Of a stretch of DNA of 64,000 nucleotides, positions 36,984 to 46,170 are shown one piece after another (the first letter of the stretch is position 1; every line of letters starts with the position of its first letter). The stretch covers positions 3,286,001 to 3,350,000 of the forward strand of contig NZ_CP097291.1 in the NCBI RefSeq assembly GCF_027595165.1, given 5' to 3'. The notes under the pieces are model-generated. The model was not told the DNA's origin, made no database searches, and saw nothing but the letters and a program-made list of their open reading frames with translations. The stretch comes from Providencia sp. PROV188. GTDB taxonomy: Bacteria; Pseudomonadota; Gammaproteobacteria; Enterobacterales; Enterobacteriaceae. The translations under genes were made by a program, and so were the position numbers.

Positions 36984-39326
36984 ATGCACTCACACTCTCA
37001 TAAAGATACCCATGCACACAGCACGTCTTGCTGCTCAGGAAACACTTGCGCATCCGCAGCCGTAGAGAATAGCAAAGCTGTGAGCCATGACGCATCATCC
37101 CATGAACATCATCATGGCGATGACAAAAATCATGCTCATGATGATGACGATGAAAAATCCCATCAACATGGTAGCTGCTGCAGCTCAACATCCGCTGCAA
37201 ATGATGACGTAGAGCCTACCCAAACCGCTAAACAGCGTTTTAGCTGGATTGTACGCGGGATGGACTGCCCAAGCTGCGCTGCTAAAATCGAAAACGCGAT
37301 TTCCCAAATTCGCGAAGTCGCTCAAGCCAAAGTCCTCTTTGCCACTGAAAAACTCGTCGTGGACGCTGACAAAGACGTCACTGCCGTCGTTCGTTCAACT
37401 GTTGAAGCCGCAGGTTACGAACTACATGATGTGGGTAGCGCTAGTGCAACATCAGCACCGCCACCCAGCTTATTGAGTGAAGCGAAGCCCGTCATCATTT
37501 TAGCTATCCTGATGGCAATCAGCTGGGGACTTGAGTTTGTTAATCCACAGCTAGGTAACGTGGCGTTTATCCTAACCACGTTATTTGGGTTATACCCTAT
37601 CGCGCGTAAATCGTTACGTTTGATTCGTACTGGTACACCATTTGCAATTGAAACCTTGATGACCGTTGCCGCTGTAGGGGCGATTTTCATCCAAGCAACT
37701 GAAGAAGCCGCCATGGTTATCTTGCTGTTTATGCTGGGTGAAATGCTTGAGTCCTACTCTGCGGGACGCGCTCGCCGAGGTGTTAGCGCACTCATGGCTT
37801 TAGTCCCTGAAGATGCCGTGCTTATCAAGGATGGACAAAAAACGTCAGTTCCTGTGGCACAGTTACGCCCTGGTGACATCATTGAAATTGCACCAGGTGG
37901 TCGATTACCAACCGATGCGGTGCTGGTTGCAGGATTTGCGAGTTTTGATGAAAGCGCATTAACGGGTGAATCCGTCCCTGTAGAACGCAGTGCTGGGGAA
38001 AAAGTGGCTGCGGGCTGTTTGTCTGTCGATAAAGCCGTACAAATGGAAGTGGTATCAGAGCAAGGTCAAAATGCTATCGACCGCATCTTGCAACTGATTG
38101 AAGAAGCAGAAGAGCGTCGTGCGCCAATTGAGCGATTTATTGACCGCTTCAGCCGCATCTATACTCCAATTATCATGCTGATTTCGGCCTTAGTGATAGT
38201 GATCCCGCCAATGTTCTTCGGTGCAGCATGGGATACTTGGATTTACCGTGGTTTGACTCTGTTGTTAATTGGTTGCCCTTGCGCATTGGTTATCTCAACC
38301 CCTGCAGCAATCACCTCAGCACTGGCAACCGCCACTCGCCGTGGAGCTTTAATTAAAGGTGGTGCTGCATTAGAACAATTGGGAACTGTCACTACAATTG
38401 CACTGGATAAAACGGGCACACTAACGGAAGGCAAACCACACGTCACCGATATCGTTCCCGTTGAAGGTCTGAGTGAAAGCGAGTTAATTCGTATCACTGC
38501 ATCAGTTGAAGTCGGCTCTCATCACCCACTGGCTAAAGCTATCGTCAACAAAGCTGAAGAGTTATCTATCACTGTTGAAGAAGCGTTAGAGCGTAAAGCA
38601 CTAGCAGGTAAAGGGGTTGAAGGCTCTTTTAATGGTAAACAAGTGTTAGTCAGCGCACCATCAAGGGTTGAGCCTCCATTAAGCAGCCAATGGCAAGCGA
38701 AAGTAGAAGCGTTAGAGGCGCAAGGTAAAACGGTTGTCGTCACGTTAGAAGATGACCAAGTTATCGGCTTAACCGCCCTGCAGGATACCTTACGTGGCGA
38801 TGCTGCTGATGCAATGGCTATGTTGAAATCACTGAATGTTAATGCCGTGATGCTAACAGGTGATAACCCACGTGCCGCCAGCGCCATCGCAAATCAGCTA
38901 GGCATGGAGTTCCGTGCAGGATTATTACCAGAAGATAAAGTCACCGCGGTGATGGAGCTTAATCGCGATCACAACACCATGATGGTAGGTGACGGTATCA
39001 ACGATGCTCCAGCCATGAAAGCGTCAAGCATTGGTGTTGCAATGGGTGGCGGTACTGACGTTGCTTTAGAAACTGCGGATGCCGCTTTAACCCATAACCG
39101 TTTGACTGGATTACCTGAAATCGTCGCATTATCCAGAGCCACACGGAAGATCATCCGCGAGAACATCACTATCGCCTTAGGCTTAAAAGCCGTTTTCTTG
39201 GTAACGAGCTTGTTAGGTATCACTGGGTTATGGGTTGCTGTGTTAGCGGATTCTGGCGCCACGGCATTAGTCACAGCCAACGCGGTTCGCTTACTGCGCG
39301 TTAAGTTGCCCGAAATCAAAAAATAG
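36984..39326 (+). CDS. zntA: Zn(II)/Cd(II)/Pb(II)-exporting P1B-type ATPase ZntA
   Basis: 780 residues, about 50 more than E. coli ZntA. The extra length is an N-terminal His/Asp/Cys-rich segment (about residues 1-80, with many HxH pairs and two CC pairs) that should bind zinc. Then come one HMA domain with GMDCPSCAAKIE, eight membrane helices with the CPC ion-binding motif (IGCPCALVIS), phosphorylation site DKTGTLT, the SHHPLAKAI nucleotide-binding motif and the hinge MVGDGINDAPAMK. It pumps toxic divalent metals to the periplasm. The ZntR promoter lies upstream and a terminator downstream, so it is monocistronic. Confidence 0.97.
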   Translation: MHSHSHKDTHAHSTSCCSGNTCASAAVENSKAVSHDASSHEHHHGDDKNHAHDDDDEKSHQHGSCCSSTSAANDDVEPTQTAKQRFSWIVRGMDCPSCAAKIENAISQIREVAQAKVLFATEKLVVDADKDVTAVVRSTVEAAGYELHDVGSASATSAPPPSLLSEAKPVIILAILMAISWGLEFVNPQLGNVAFILTTLFGLYPIARKSLRLIRTGTPFAIETLMTVAAVGAIFIQATEEAAMVILLFMLGEMLESYSAGRARRGVSALMALVPEDAVLIKDGQKTSVPVAQLRPGDIIEIAPGGRLPTDAVLVAGFASFDESALTGESVPVERSAGEKVAAGCLSVDKAVQMEVVSEQGQNAIDRILQLIEEAEERRAPIERFIDRFSRIYTPIIMLISALVIVIPPMFFGAAWDTWIYRGLTLLLIGCPCALVISTPAAITSALATATRRGALIKGGAALEQLGTVTTIALDKTGTLTEGKPHVTDIVPVEGLSESELIRITASVEVGSHHPLAKAIVNKAEELSITVEEALERKALAGKGVEGSFNGKQVLVSAPSRVEPPLSSQWQAKVEALEAQGKTVVVTLEDDQVIGLTALQDTLRGDAADAMAMLKSLNVNAVMLTGDNPRAASAIANQLGMEFRAGLLPEDKVTAVMELNRDHNTMMVGDGINDAPAMKASSIGVAMGGGTDVALETADAALTHNRLTGLPEIVALSRATRKIIRENITIALGLKAVFLVTSLLGITGLWVAVLADSGATALVTANAVRLLRVKLPEIKK

Positions 39327-39348
39327 CCTTTCTTTAGTTTGATATCTC

Positions 39349-39382
39349 AACGCCGTAATGGTCATCATTACGGCGTTTTTTT
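39349..39382 (+). terminator. terminator of zntA
   Basis: 12-bp perfect stem AACGCCGTAATG/CATTACGGCGTT (39349-39360 with 39366-39377) with a run of T after it, a strong intrinsic terminator. Confidence 0.9.
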
Positions 39383-39524
39383 ATGCGAAAGAAATCTAAA
39401 ATAATCAGTTATAGCAAAGAGTTACACAAACCATTCACCAACTGAATTTAAGACTAACTTTTCTCCCGCACACAGAAATATTGGGTAATATCTCGGTCAT
39501 TGACAACATTTGCTGAGCGTGGAT

Positions 39525-40415
39525 ATGACTAATAATGCAAGTTCAATACCCCATGATGCCGCCTTTAAAGGCTTTATGACAAAGCAGAGTAATGCCCGAG
39601 ATTTCTTTGAGCTTCATTTACCTGAACACATTGAACGCTTGTGCGATTTCGATACGCTTACCCTCATTAATTCAGCTTTTATTGATAGCAAATTGAGAAC
39701 CCGGTTTTCCGATGTTCTCTATTCTGTTCAAACAAAAACGAGGGGTAGTTATATCTATCTGTTAGTCGAACATCAGTCGACACCTGACAAGTTGATGGGC
39801 TGGCGTTTAATGCACTACGCGTTTATGGCAATGAATCAACATCTACAGCAAGGGCATAAAACCTTACCGCTCGTTGTCCCCATTCTGTTTTATCATGGGG
39901 AAACATCCCCCTATCCTTATGAAGGTACATGGACACAATGCTTGCCCCACGCTGAAATAGCTCATGATCTGTATAGCAGCCCTTTCCCGTTGGTGGACAT
40001 CACCGTAGTTGAGGATACCGAAATAGTTAGTCACCGCAAAATCGCTGTGATGGAACTCGCAATGAAACATAAAAAACTACGAAATGACCACCAGAGAGTC
40101 ACTGAGCACTTCGTTCAAATATTAAACAGCCACTATAATGACAAAGATGATGTGATCACTATCTTGAATTACTTATTTATCATCATGGATTCACCCTACT
40201 ACACATACATTGTCGAGACATTAATCGACCAAGCCGAAAACCATCGAGAAACTATTATGAATATTGCACAGCGGTTAAAAAACGAAGGAAAAGAAAAAGG
40301 AAAAGAAGAAACCTTACAACAGGTTGTATTAAAGAGCTTACAACTTGGTTTAAGCATTGACGTTATCCGCAAACTCACTGGGTTATCAGACAGTGAAATT
40401 CAAGCCCTTAATTAA
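39525..40415 (+). CDS. Rpn family (recombination-promoting) PD-(D/E)XK nuclease
   Basis: 296 residues from ATG 39525 (a TTG at 39510 is possible but lacks a ribosome site). The N-terminal PD-(D/E)XK domain shows DAAFKGFM, FSDVLYSVQTKTRGSYIYLLVEHQSTPD (catalytic D and E-x-Q) and PLVVPILFYHG. The C-terminal part is a charged linker (EGKEKGKEET) and a helix ending GLSDSEIQAL. Rpn proteins are DNA endonucleases related to transposases and have been reported as toxic anti-phage factors held in check by a small protein made from their own 3' end. It interrupts the normally adjacent zntA-tusA pair, so it is an accessory insertion. Confidence 0.9.
   Translation: MTNNASSIPHDAAFKGFMTKQSNARDFFELHLPEHIERLCDFDTLTLINSAFIDSKLRTRFSDVLYSVQTKTRGSYIYLLVEHQSTPDKLMGWRLMHYAFMAMNQHLQQGHKTLPLVVPILFYHGETSPYPYEGTWTQCLPHAEIAHDLYSSPFPLVDITVVEDTEIVSHRKIAVMELAMKHKKLRNDHQRVTEHFVQILNSHYNDKDDVITILNYLFIIMDSPYYTYIVETLIDQAENHRETIMNIAQRLKNEGKEKGKEETLQQVVLKSLQLGLSIDVIRKLTGLSDSEIQALN
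40257..40415 (+). CDS. possible internal small protein of the rpn gene (RpnS-like)
   Basis: In-frame ATG 40257 at codon 245 of the nuclease gene would give a 52-residue C-terminal product (MNIAQRLKNEGKEKGKEE...). GAGAAA lies 5-11 bases before it. Internal starts at this place have been described for Rpn genes, where the short product inhibits the nuclease. The next gene starts with nearly the same residues (MNIATRLRYEGYKKG), which supports this Met as a true start. Direct proof needs expression data. Confidence 0.5.
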   Translation: MNIAQRLKNEGKEKGKEETLQQVVLKSLQLGLSIDVIRKLTGLSDSEIQALN

Positions 40416-40450
40416 ACAACAAATTATGTAAGCATCGGGGATAAATAGTT

Positions 40451-40744
40451 ATGAATATTGCCACACGTTTAAGATATGAAGGATATAAGAAAGGATTTGC
40501 ACAAGGATTTGTAGAAGGATTTGAGGAAGAATTCACAGTGGGACTACAAACAGCGCTCAAAGTAGGTAAAGCCATCTGCCAACAAGAGATAACCTTAAAT
40601 GCACTACAACTTGGCTTAAACATAGAAACTATCAGTAAAATCACTGAATTATCACTCAGTGAAATTCAAGCTCTTATGGATCGCCCATCAACAATAGCCT
40701 CCTGCGAAGCAAAAAGGCTATCTCTCATCAATGCCGCTGACTAG
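40451..40744 (+). CDS. stand-alone Rpn C-terminal domain protein (RpnS-like, putative antitoxin)
   Basis: 97 residues, ATG 40451 about 11 bases after GGGG. The start (MNIATRLRYEGYKKGF) and the helix LQLGLNIETISKITELSLSEIQAL align with the C-terminal 52 residues of the Rpn nuclease gene ending 35 bases upstream, but with a longer charged linker and an extra tail. No nuclease motif is present. Either it is a free-standing antitoxin for the nuclease, or the intact remnant of a second rpn gene that lost its catalytic part. The preserved start, ribosome site and length favour a functional small protein. Confidence 0.65.
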   Translation: MNIATRLRYEGYKKGFAQGFVEGFEEEFTVGLQTALKVGKAICQQEITLNALQLGLNIETISKITELSLSEIQALMDRPSTIASCEAKRLSLINAAD

Positions 40745-40747
40745 GTA

Positions 40748-41002
40748 TTACAGGCCGCTGGCTTTTTTGCGCAATAAATAACGATACGGTGCATTCTCCG
40801 CTTCAACCGCCAGCAGTTCGTGTTCCATAAAACGGCAAAAACCAGGAATATCGCGGGTGGTAGCGGGGTCATCTGCAATGATTAACAGCGTATCTCCGTC
40901 CGCCATATTGCGAACGGTTTTACGCACCAGCATCACAGGTTCAGGGCAGCGTAGCCCTAGCGTATCAAGGGTTTTCGTTGGATTAGAAAATAAGTCAGAC
41001 AT
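40748..41002 (-). CDS. tusA: sulfur carrier/sulfurtransferase TusA
   Basis: 84 residues. [20 protein letters not shown] carries the active cysteine (Cys19), and [22 protein letters not shown] is the family signature. TusA takes sulfur from IscS and passes it to TusBCD for 2-thiouridine in tRNA and to molybdenum cofactor synthesis. The gene lies next to yhhQ as in E. coli. Confidence 0.96.
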   Translation of the reverse strand: MSDLFSNPTKTLDTLGLRCPEPVMLVRKTVRNMADGDTLLIIADDPATTRDIPGFCRFMEHELLAVEAENAPYRYLLRKKASGL

Positions 41003-41123
41003 AACACCACATTCTCTTGGTCATCAATGCGCTTATTGTAAAGCCACGCGCAGTGGATGAACAGTTTTGATTTTGTTGCGCAACGAGAGTATGATGCGCT
41101 CTTCCCAATTTAGGGATGTTATT

Positions 41124-41158
41124 CATGGGTTCCCTCACCCCATTGCCACTAAAAAGGT
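41124..41158 (+). promoter_or_regulatory. preQ1 class I riboswitch in front of yhhQ
   Basis: P1 stem ATGGG/CCCAT (41125-41129 with 41139-41143) encloses the loop TTC-CCT-CAC, giving the preQ1-I hallmarks GGTTC and CACCC. The A-rich tail CTAAAAAGG follows, whose AGG (41155-41157) can pair with loop CCT (41133-41135) to close the pseudoknot. That AGG is also the yhhQ Shine-Dalgarno, 6 bases before ATG 41164. Ligand binding would therefore block translation. The controlled gene imports queuosine precursors, which fits. Confidence 0.82.
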
Positions 41159-41163
41159 ACAAT

Positions 41164-41832
41164 ATGTTTACGTTTACTCCGCAGCAAAAAGCCACTGCGT
41201 TAATTTGGCTATCGTTATTTCATATTTTAATTATTACATCCAGCAACTACTTGGTTCAGTTACCCATTAATATTTTTGGGTTTCATACCACTTGGGGTGC
41301 GTTTACCTTTCCCTTTATATTCCTTGCTACGGACTTAACGGTTCGCATCTATGGTGCGCCATTAGCTCGTCGAATTATCACTGCGGTCATGTTACCAGCA
41401 TTATTAATTTCGTATGTGATTTCTGCTCTGTTTTTCCAAGGAGAATGGCAAGGTTTCGCGGCTATCATGACATTTAACCTGTTTGTTGCGCGTATCGCGG
41501 CAGCAAGTTTTATGGCATATGTCCTCGGCCAAATCTTGGATGTCAGCGTATTTAACCGCCTGCGCCAAAACAAACGCTGGTTTGTAGCACCCGCCTGCGC
41601 CATGTTTTTTGGTAACTTGATTGATACTATCGCGTTCTTCTTTATCGCGTTTTATCAAAGCAGCGACCCGTTTATGGCAGCAAACTGGATGGAAATCGCT
41701 CTCGTTGATTACGTCTTCAAGTTATTAATTTGTATGCTGTTCTTCTTGCCAGCTTATGGTTTATTACTGAACTTTATTTTGAAGACTTTCTTCGCTACCG
41801 CCAGTAAGAAACAATTATCCCCGCAGCACTGA
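41164..41832 (+). CDS. yhhQ: 7-cyano-7-deazaguanine (preQ0)/preQ1 transporter YhhQ
   Basis: 222 residues from ATG 41164 (AAGG 6 bases upstream); a frame from 41116 would add 16 residues lying over the riboswitch. Six hydrophobic segments with the VUT-1 family motifs TTWGAFTFPFIFLATDLTVRIYG, FFGNLIDTIAFFF and VDYVFKLLICMLFFLPAYGLLLN. It salvages queuosine precursors from outside. Same length as E. coli YhhQ. Confidence 0.93.
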   Translation: MFTFTPQQKATALIWLSLFHILIITSSNYLVQLPINIFGFHTTWGAFTFPFIFLATDLTVRIYGAPLARRIITAVMLPALLISYVISALFFQGEWQGFAAIMTFNLFVARIAAASFMAYVLGQILDVSVFNRLRQNKRWFVAPACAMFFGNLIDTIAFFFIAFYQSSDPFMAANWMEIALVDYVFKLLICMLFFLPAYGLLLNFILKTFFATASKKQLSPQH

Positions 41833-41835
41833 GAT

Positions 41836-41867
41836 AAAAAAGGGAGATAAGCCATCACTTATCTCCC
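41836..41867 (-). terminator. terminator of glpABC (possibly also yhhQ)
   Basis: 10-bp perfect stem GGGAGATAAG/CTTATCTCCC (41842-41851 with 41858-41867). On the minus strand TTTTTT follows, 59 bases after the glpC stop. The plus strand lacks a T-run. Confidence 0.75.
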
Positions 41868-41925
41868 AAGGGGTTAACTTGATTAATACCTAACTACTTT
41901 TCACATTACTCAACACAACAATTGA

Positions 41926-43122
41926 TTATTCTAGCGCGCGAGCCAGTAGTGAAATTGGGTGTTCACATTTCTTACTGGTGGACATTTCAATTTGCCATTT
42001 ACAGGTTTCACAGTCAGTGATCACCATATCCGCACCGCTCTCTTCAATTTGACGGAACAGCCCAGCCCCAATACCTTGGGAAACTTCGTAGTTCTCTTTT
42101 TTGAACCCGTAAGTTCCTGCAATACCACAACATTGTGAATCTAAAACAATCAGCTCAACACCCGGTACACGCTTAATCAGCTCAAGGGTGTAGGACGTCC
42201 AACCCATTTTTTCCATATGGCATGGTGTGTGATAAGCCACTTTTAATGGTGTGTGTTTCAGTTTCAGTTCACGCCCTTCTTCCAGCAGACGATAAATATA
42301 GCGGGTCGCTAGCTCAATGTTATCGCGCATCTCAGAGGTATCGACATCCAGCACATGGGTATATTCATCACGAATGGTAAATGTGCAGGTCGATGAGGTC
42401 GCCACGACGGGAATATGTTTCTCCAGAATCGTCTCTTGGAGTGATTCCAAATTCACATTCGCTTGGCGTTTCGCTTGCTTCATAAATCCGTTTGCGATCA
42501 GTGCCACACCACAACATTTTTCACGTTTTAACAGCTGAACACCGATATTCATCCCGTTGAAAACTTTGATTAAATCTTTACCCAATTGTGGATGGTTATA
42601 GTTCACGTAACAGCCGTGGAAGAATGCCACCTGTTCCTCAAATTTCGCCTGCTCTGCGGCTTGTTTACCGTACCAACGACGGAAAGTCCCGAATGAGTAT
42701 TTCGGTAGCTCACGGCGATGGTCAATTTTAAGGGCTTTATCCAGAATTTGGCGAACGGGTTTTAAGCCTGTAATGGTGTTGACTACAGGGGCAAATGGGG
42801 TCGATAAAGAACCCATGATATCTGTATGGCTTAAAATCGCATCACGCAGTTTCGGTTTCTGCTGGCTATAGGTATTACGAGCGCGCGCGATAATGTCGCC
42901 TATCTTCACATCAGACGGGCAGGCTACTTCACAACGCTTACAGTTGGTACAGAATTTCAATGCATCATCGTACATCATCGGATCTTTTAAGCGTAAACGC
43001 TCACCATCAGGACCCGCTTGTTTTGGTCCCGGATACAGTGGGTTCGCTTTTGCCACTGGGCAATAGGTAGTACAAACGGTGCACTTTATACAGCTTTCAA
43101 AGCTTGCATCTTGAATACTCAT
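41926..43122 (-). CDS. glpC: anaerobic glycerol-3-phosphate dehydrogenase subunit C
   Basis: 398 residues. Two N-terminal [4Fe-4S] clusters (CIKCTVCTTYCPVAKANP and CTNCKRCEVACPSDV) and two CCG-type domains (REKCCGVALIANG, DSQCCGIAGTYGF) of the heterodisulfide reductase kind. It anchors GlpAB and passes electrons from glycerol-3-phosphate to menaquinone and on to fumarate reductase, which is also encoded in this window. ATGA overlap with glpB. Confidence 0.96.
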   Translation of the reverse strand: MSIQDASFESCIKCTVCTTYCPVAKANPLYPGPKQAGPDGERLRLKDPMMYDDALKFCTNCKRCEVACPSDVKIGDIIARARNTYSQQKPKLRDAILSHTDIMGSLSTPFAPVVNTITGLKPVRQILDKALKIDHRRELPKYSFGTFRRWYGKQAAEQAKFEEQVAFFHGCYVNYNHPQLGKDLIKVFNGMNIGVQLLKREKCCGVALIANGFMKQAKRQANVNLESLQETILEKHIPVVATSSTCTFTIRDEYTHVLDVDTSEMRDNIELATRYIYRLLEEGRELKLKHTPLKVAYHTPCHMEKMGWTSYTLELIKRVPGVELIVLDSQCCGIAGTYGFKKENYEVSQGIGAGLFRQIEESGADMVITDCETCKWQIEMSTSKKCEHPISLLARALE

Positions 43123-44414
43123 TGCGCCACCTCCGCCTGCATGGCTTTATCTTTAGCAAATTCATTCACGATTTCATTCGCGGCATATAAGCCACTGACC
43201 AGTGAAACCCCTGCGCCACAACCTTGAGTCAGCGGATCAAACCCGCTTAATACTGCACCCGCAACATACAGGTTTTCGATGGTTTCACCGTGTTTTTTAC
43301 CGCGTAAATTTTCATCGGTTTGTACACCAAACGCCATATACGGTTGGGAAGCAAAGAACTCTTTGTTCGTCCATTTGGCGCGGTCGCCGATTTCGCCTAA
43401 ATCCAAATGCATCAAGGGTTCATACACTTGGTCAAATTTCGCGACCAAGCCGTTATTAAAGAAACTTCCCGTCGCCAACACAAAATGTTTAGCTTTCAAT
43501 GAAATATTGCCGTGATTACGGGTTTGCACAGATTCAATACGTGACCCCACGAAATTGACGGAAGTGACTTTATCACCCGGCATCATGATCCCACCTTGAC
43601 GGCGGAACTGGCGTAATAGCATTTCATGAAGGCGGATACCTAATAAAGATGGCGGTAATGTTGGCAGTAAAAATAGCGGCTTACCTAAGCGTTTCTGCAA
43701 CTCTAACATTGGTTCTTCACTGTCAAGACCAATACACGCAGGCATAAACACCGCATCCGCGTTGGCGACTAATGGTGCAATTTCTTCCACGATTTGCGCC
43801 ATATTTTCAGGCCTATCTAACCAGCGCGCTACGTTAATCGCTCGGAACTCGCTTGGGTTTTCTCTTAAACGATCAAGCAGTGGCAAGTGGACATAGCACG
43901 CCTCAGCTTCTAATCCTTGGCGATCCAACTCATCCGCCACCATTTGCGGTTGAAAATCGAGAAAACCTTCAATGCCCACAACCGCAATTTTGCCTAATTC
44001 CATCGGTTGATGAAGTGCAGTTGTTGGCACCGATTCAGGACTGAGCCATGTCATTCGCTTATGGCCTAACGGCGTAATACGGTAATGATTTTCTTCGCAA
44101 GAACCTTTTAGATGTAGCCCTGCTTGCTGTAGTGTAGTCTGTGCCAATTGAGCCAGCTCAGCGACTTTTTCTGCCCCAATCAAACTGTACGGATGACTCG
44201 GTGCTTGTTGTTCTAGCGCTTCCAACATAGACAGCGGTTGCTCGACTTGAGTACCATCAGGAAGATGCGTTAATAAATCCAATGAACCCGACGAGAAATG
44301 CAGTGCGTTCTGCCCTGCACTCACGATGGCACAAGAAAGTCCTGATTGAGTCAGACGAATTCCACAGATAAGACCGGCAAGGCCTCCGCCCATCACTACT
44401 GCATCATATTTCAT
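43119..44414 (-). CDS. glpB: anaerobic glycerol-3-phosphate dehydrogenase subunit B
   Basis: 431 residues. FAD/FMN-binding N-terminus (DAVVMGGGLAGLICGIRL) and the C-terminal VAGAVLSGFDPLTQGCGAGVSLVSG typical of GlpB. It mediates electron transfer between GlpA and GlpC. Overlaps glpA by 11 bases and glpC by 4. Confidence 0.95.
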   Translation of the reverse strand: MKYDAVVMGGGLAGLICGIRLTQSGLSCAIVSAGQNALHFSSGSLDLLTHLPDGTQVEQPLSMLEALEQQAPSHPYSLIGAEKVAELAQLAQTTLQQAGLHLKGSCEENHYRITPLGHKRMTWLSPESVPTTALHQPMELGKIAVVGIEGFLDFQPQMVADELDRQGLEAEACYVHLPLLDRLRENPSEFRAINVARWLDRPENMAQIVEEIAPLVANADAVFMPACIGLDSEEPMLELQKRLGKPLFLLPTLPPSLLGIRLHEMLLRQFRRQGGIMMPGDKVTSVNFVGSRIESVQTRNHGNISLKAKHFVLATGSFFNNGLVAKFDQVYEPLMHLDLGEIGDRAKWTNKEFFASQPYMAFGVQTDENLRGKKHGETIENLYVAGAVLSGFDPLTQGCGAGVSLVSGLYAANEIVNEFAKDKAMQAEVAQ

Positions 44415-46059
44415 TCTCTGCCTCCTTCTGAGCAGGCTGGCTCAATGTACTTTCATTCATGCCACATAATCCGTGATACACCCAACTGGTAAACTCGCTT
44501 TCACGCAAAGCATCCCCCCAAGCAATTGGTCTCACCCCTTTCCAACGCTCATTTAAGAAGTGCCCCAGCTGCTGCTCGGTTTCATGTGGTGTAGTGACGT
44601 TAAAACGATTGAGTAATCCCGCCGCGCGGCAAGCACAAAGTTCACCTTGGCACGTACCCATACCCACACGGGTACGACGACGTAAATCAAGCAAGTTATT
44701 CACAGTTAAAGATTCCACCGCATAACGAACCTCACCTGCCGTCACCGCTTCACACTCACACACTAAGCTTTTATCTAAACAGTCGGCACTGAGGATCGCA
44801 GACGCTCTATCACCGTGACGATAAACCGCAGAACCGCGAATAGGTGCAGGGATAGAGACCACATTACGCAGCGCTTCTTCTGCACTGTGTTGAGAGCCCG
44901 GCAGTGGTGCTTCCGCCGTCGTGCATGGGGTTGTGACACCCAATTTTTCACAGACTTTATTGGTCGCCCATTCCGCCATTAAGCGATAAGTCATTAACTT
45001 ACCGCCCGTAATGGTAATGAAACCATCTAAACCATCGCGTTTTGCGTGGTCGAGTAACACGATACCGCGGCTTACGTTACGACCAGAAGGGTCATCATCA
45101 CTCGCCACTAATGGGCGAACACCCGCATACGCGCGTAAAATGCGCGTTGTCGCTAATGCTGGTGACAACATAGAACCTTCGCGGATCAAAATATCCACTT
45201 CTTCTGGTGTCACATACATATTATCGATTTGGTCATATTCGATGTGCGTTGACGTAGTACCAATCAGAGAAATGGTATCCCCCGGAACCAGAATGTCCGC
45301 ATCTGCCGGTTTACGACAGCGGTTGATCACCATATTGTTAAGACGGTGACCTAAAATAAGTAATGCCCCTTTCGCTGGGAACATTTTGATTTTCAGATCG
45401 GCGTATTCGGCAATTTTCTGTCCCCAAATTCCGCCAGCATTCACCACGATTTGTGCATGAATATCATATTGGCGCTTAGCTTGATGGTCATAAACCGTCA
45501 CGCCGCTGACTTTATCCCCTTGGCGGATCAAGCCAATCACTTCATGGTAAGTCAGCACTTTAGCGCCATGTTCGCGCGCATCGAGCATATTTGCAGCGGT
45601 TAGACGGAATGGGTCGACAGTACCATCAGGCACGCGAACCGCACCAATTAAACGCGGGTTAACTGAAGGCTCTAAGCGAATAGCTTCCGCGGGATCAATC
45701 GCTTGAGCATCGATGCCAGCGGATTGGCAAGCGGTGATAAATTGCTGCTGATATTCGAGACTATCTTCAGGTAGGGTAATAAAGAGTCCATCGGTTTTTT
45801 CAATACAATGATGGGCAATACGCTTAAGAATTTTGTTTTCTTCTATACACTCTCTTGCCGATTCACTATCTGTCACGGCATAACGAGCACCACTGTGTAG
45901 CAAGCCATGGTTACGCCCTGTTGCACCTGTCGCAATATCATGCCGTTCTAGCAAAACTGCTTTTAATCCACGGCGAGCGCAGTCACGAGCGACACCTGCA
46001 CCTGTTGCGCCACCACCGATAATGATGACATCCGTTTCAGTCACAGATGAGCCATTCAT
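44404..46059 (-). CDS. glpA: anaerobic glycerol-3-phosphate dehydrogenase subunit A
   Basis: 551 residues. FAD Rossmann motif DVIIIGGGATGAGVARDCARRGL, RNHGLLHSGARYAV substrate loop, and a C-terminal BFD-like [2Fe-2S] region with CECEAVTAGEVRYAVE and GMGTCQGELCACRA. Catalytic subunit oxidising glycerol-3-phosphate to dihydroxyacetone phosphate under anaerobic conditions. Divergent from glpT with shared control region. Confidence 0.97.
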   Translation of the reverse strand: MNGSSVTETDVIIIGGGATGAGVARDCARRGLKAVLLERHDIATGATGRNHGLLHSGARYAVTDSESARECIEENKILKRIAHHCIEKTDGLFITLPEDSLEYQQQFITACQSAGIDAQAIDPAEAIRLEPSVNPRLIGAVRVPDGTVDPFRLTAANMLDAREHGAKVLTYHEVIGLIRQGDKVSGVTVYDHQAKRQYDIHAQIVVNAGGIWGQKIAEYADLKIKMFPAKGALLILGHRLNNMVINRCRKPADADILVPGDTISLIGTTSTHIEYDQIDNMYVTPEEVDILIREGSMLSPALATTRILRAYAGVRPLVASDDDPSGRNVSRGIVLLDHAKRDGLDGFITITGGKLMTYRLMAEWATNKVCEKLGVTTPCTTAEAPLPGSQHSAEEALRNVVSIPAPIRGSAVYRHGDRASAILSADCLDKSLVCECEAVTAGEVRYAVESLTVNNLLDLRRRTRVGMGTCQGELCACRAAGLLNRFNVTTPHETEQQLGHFLNERWKGVRPIAWGDALRESEFTSWVYHGLCGMNESTLSQPAQKEAENEI

Positions 46060-46153
46060 GTCGCATTCCTCACGTTAATCAATCTTCACTATTCGATAAG
46101 TATAGTTTCTATTTTTATAGTCTATAGTTAATATAAGCTCAAAAAAGCGTTCA

Positions 46154-46170
46154 ATGTTTGATAAGGAACA
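46154..46170. promoter_or_regulatory. probable GlpR operator between glpA and glpT
   Basis: ATGTTTGATAAGGAACA, an imperfect palindrome two bases off the E. coli-type GlpR site (ATGTTCGATAACGAACA). It is 95 bases upstream of glpA; TATTCGATAAGTATA at 46090-46104 is a weaker second candidate. Glycerol-3-phosphate releases GlpR. The 434-base gap 46060-46493 contains no gene. Confidence 0.55.
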
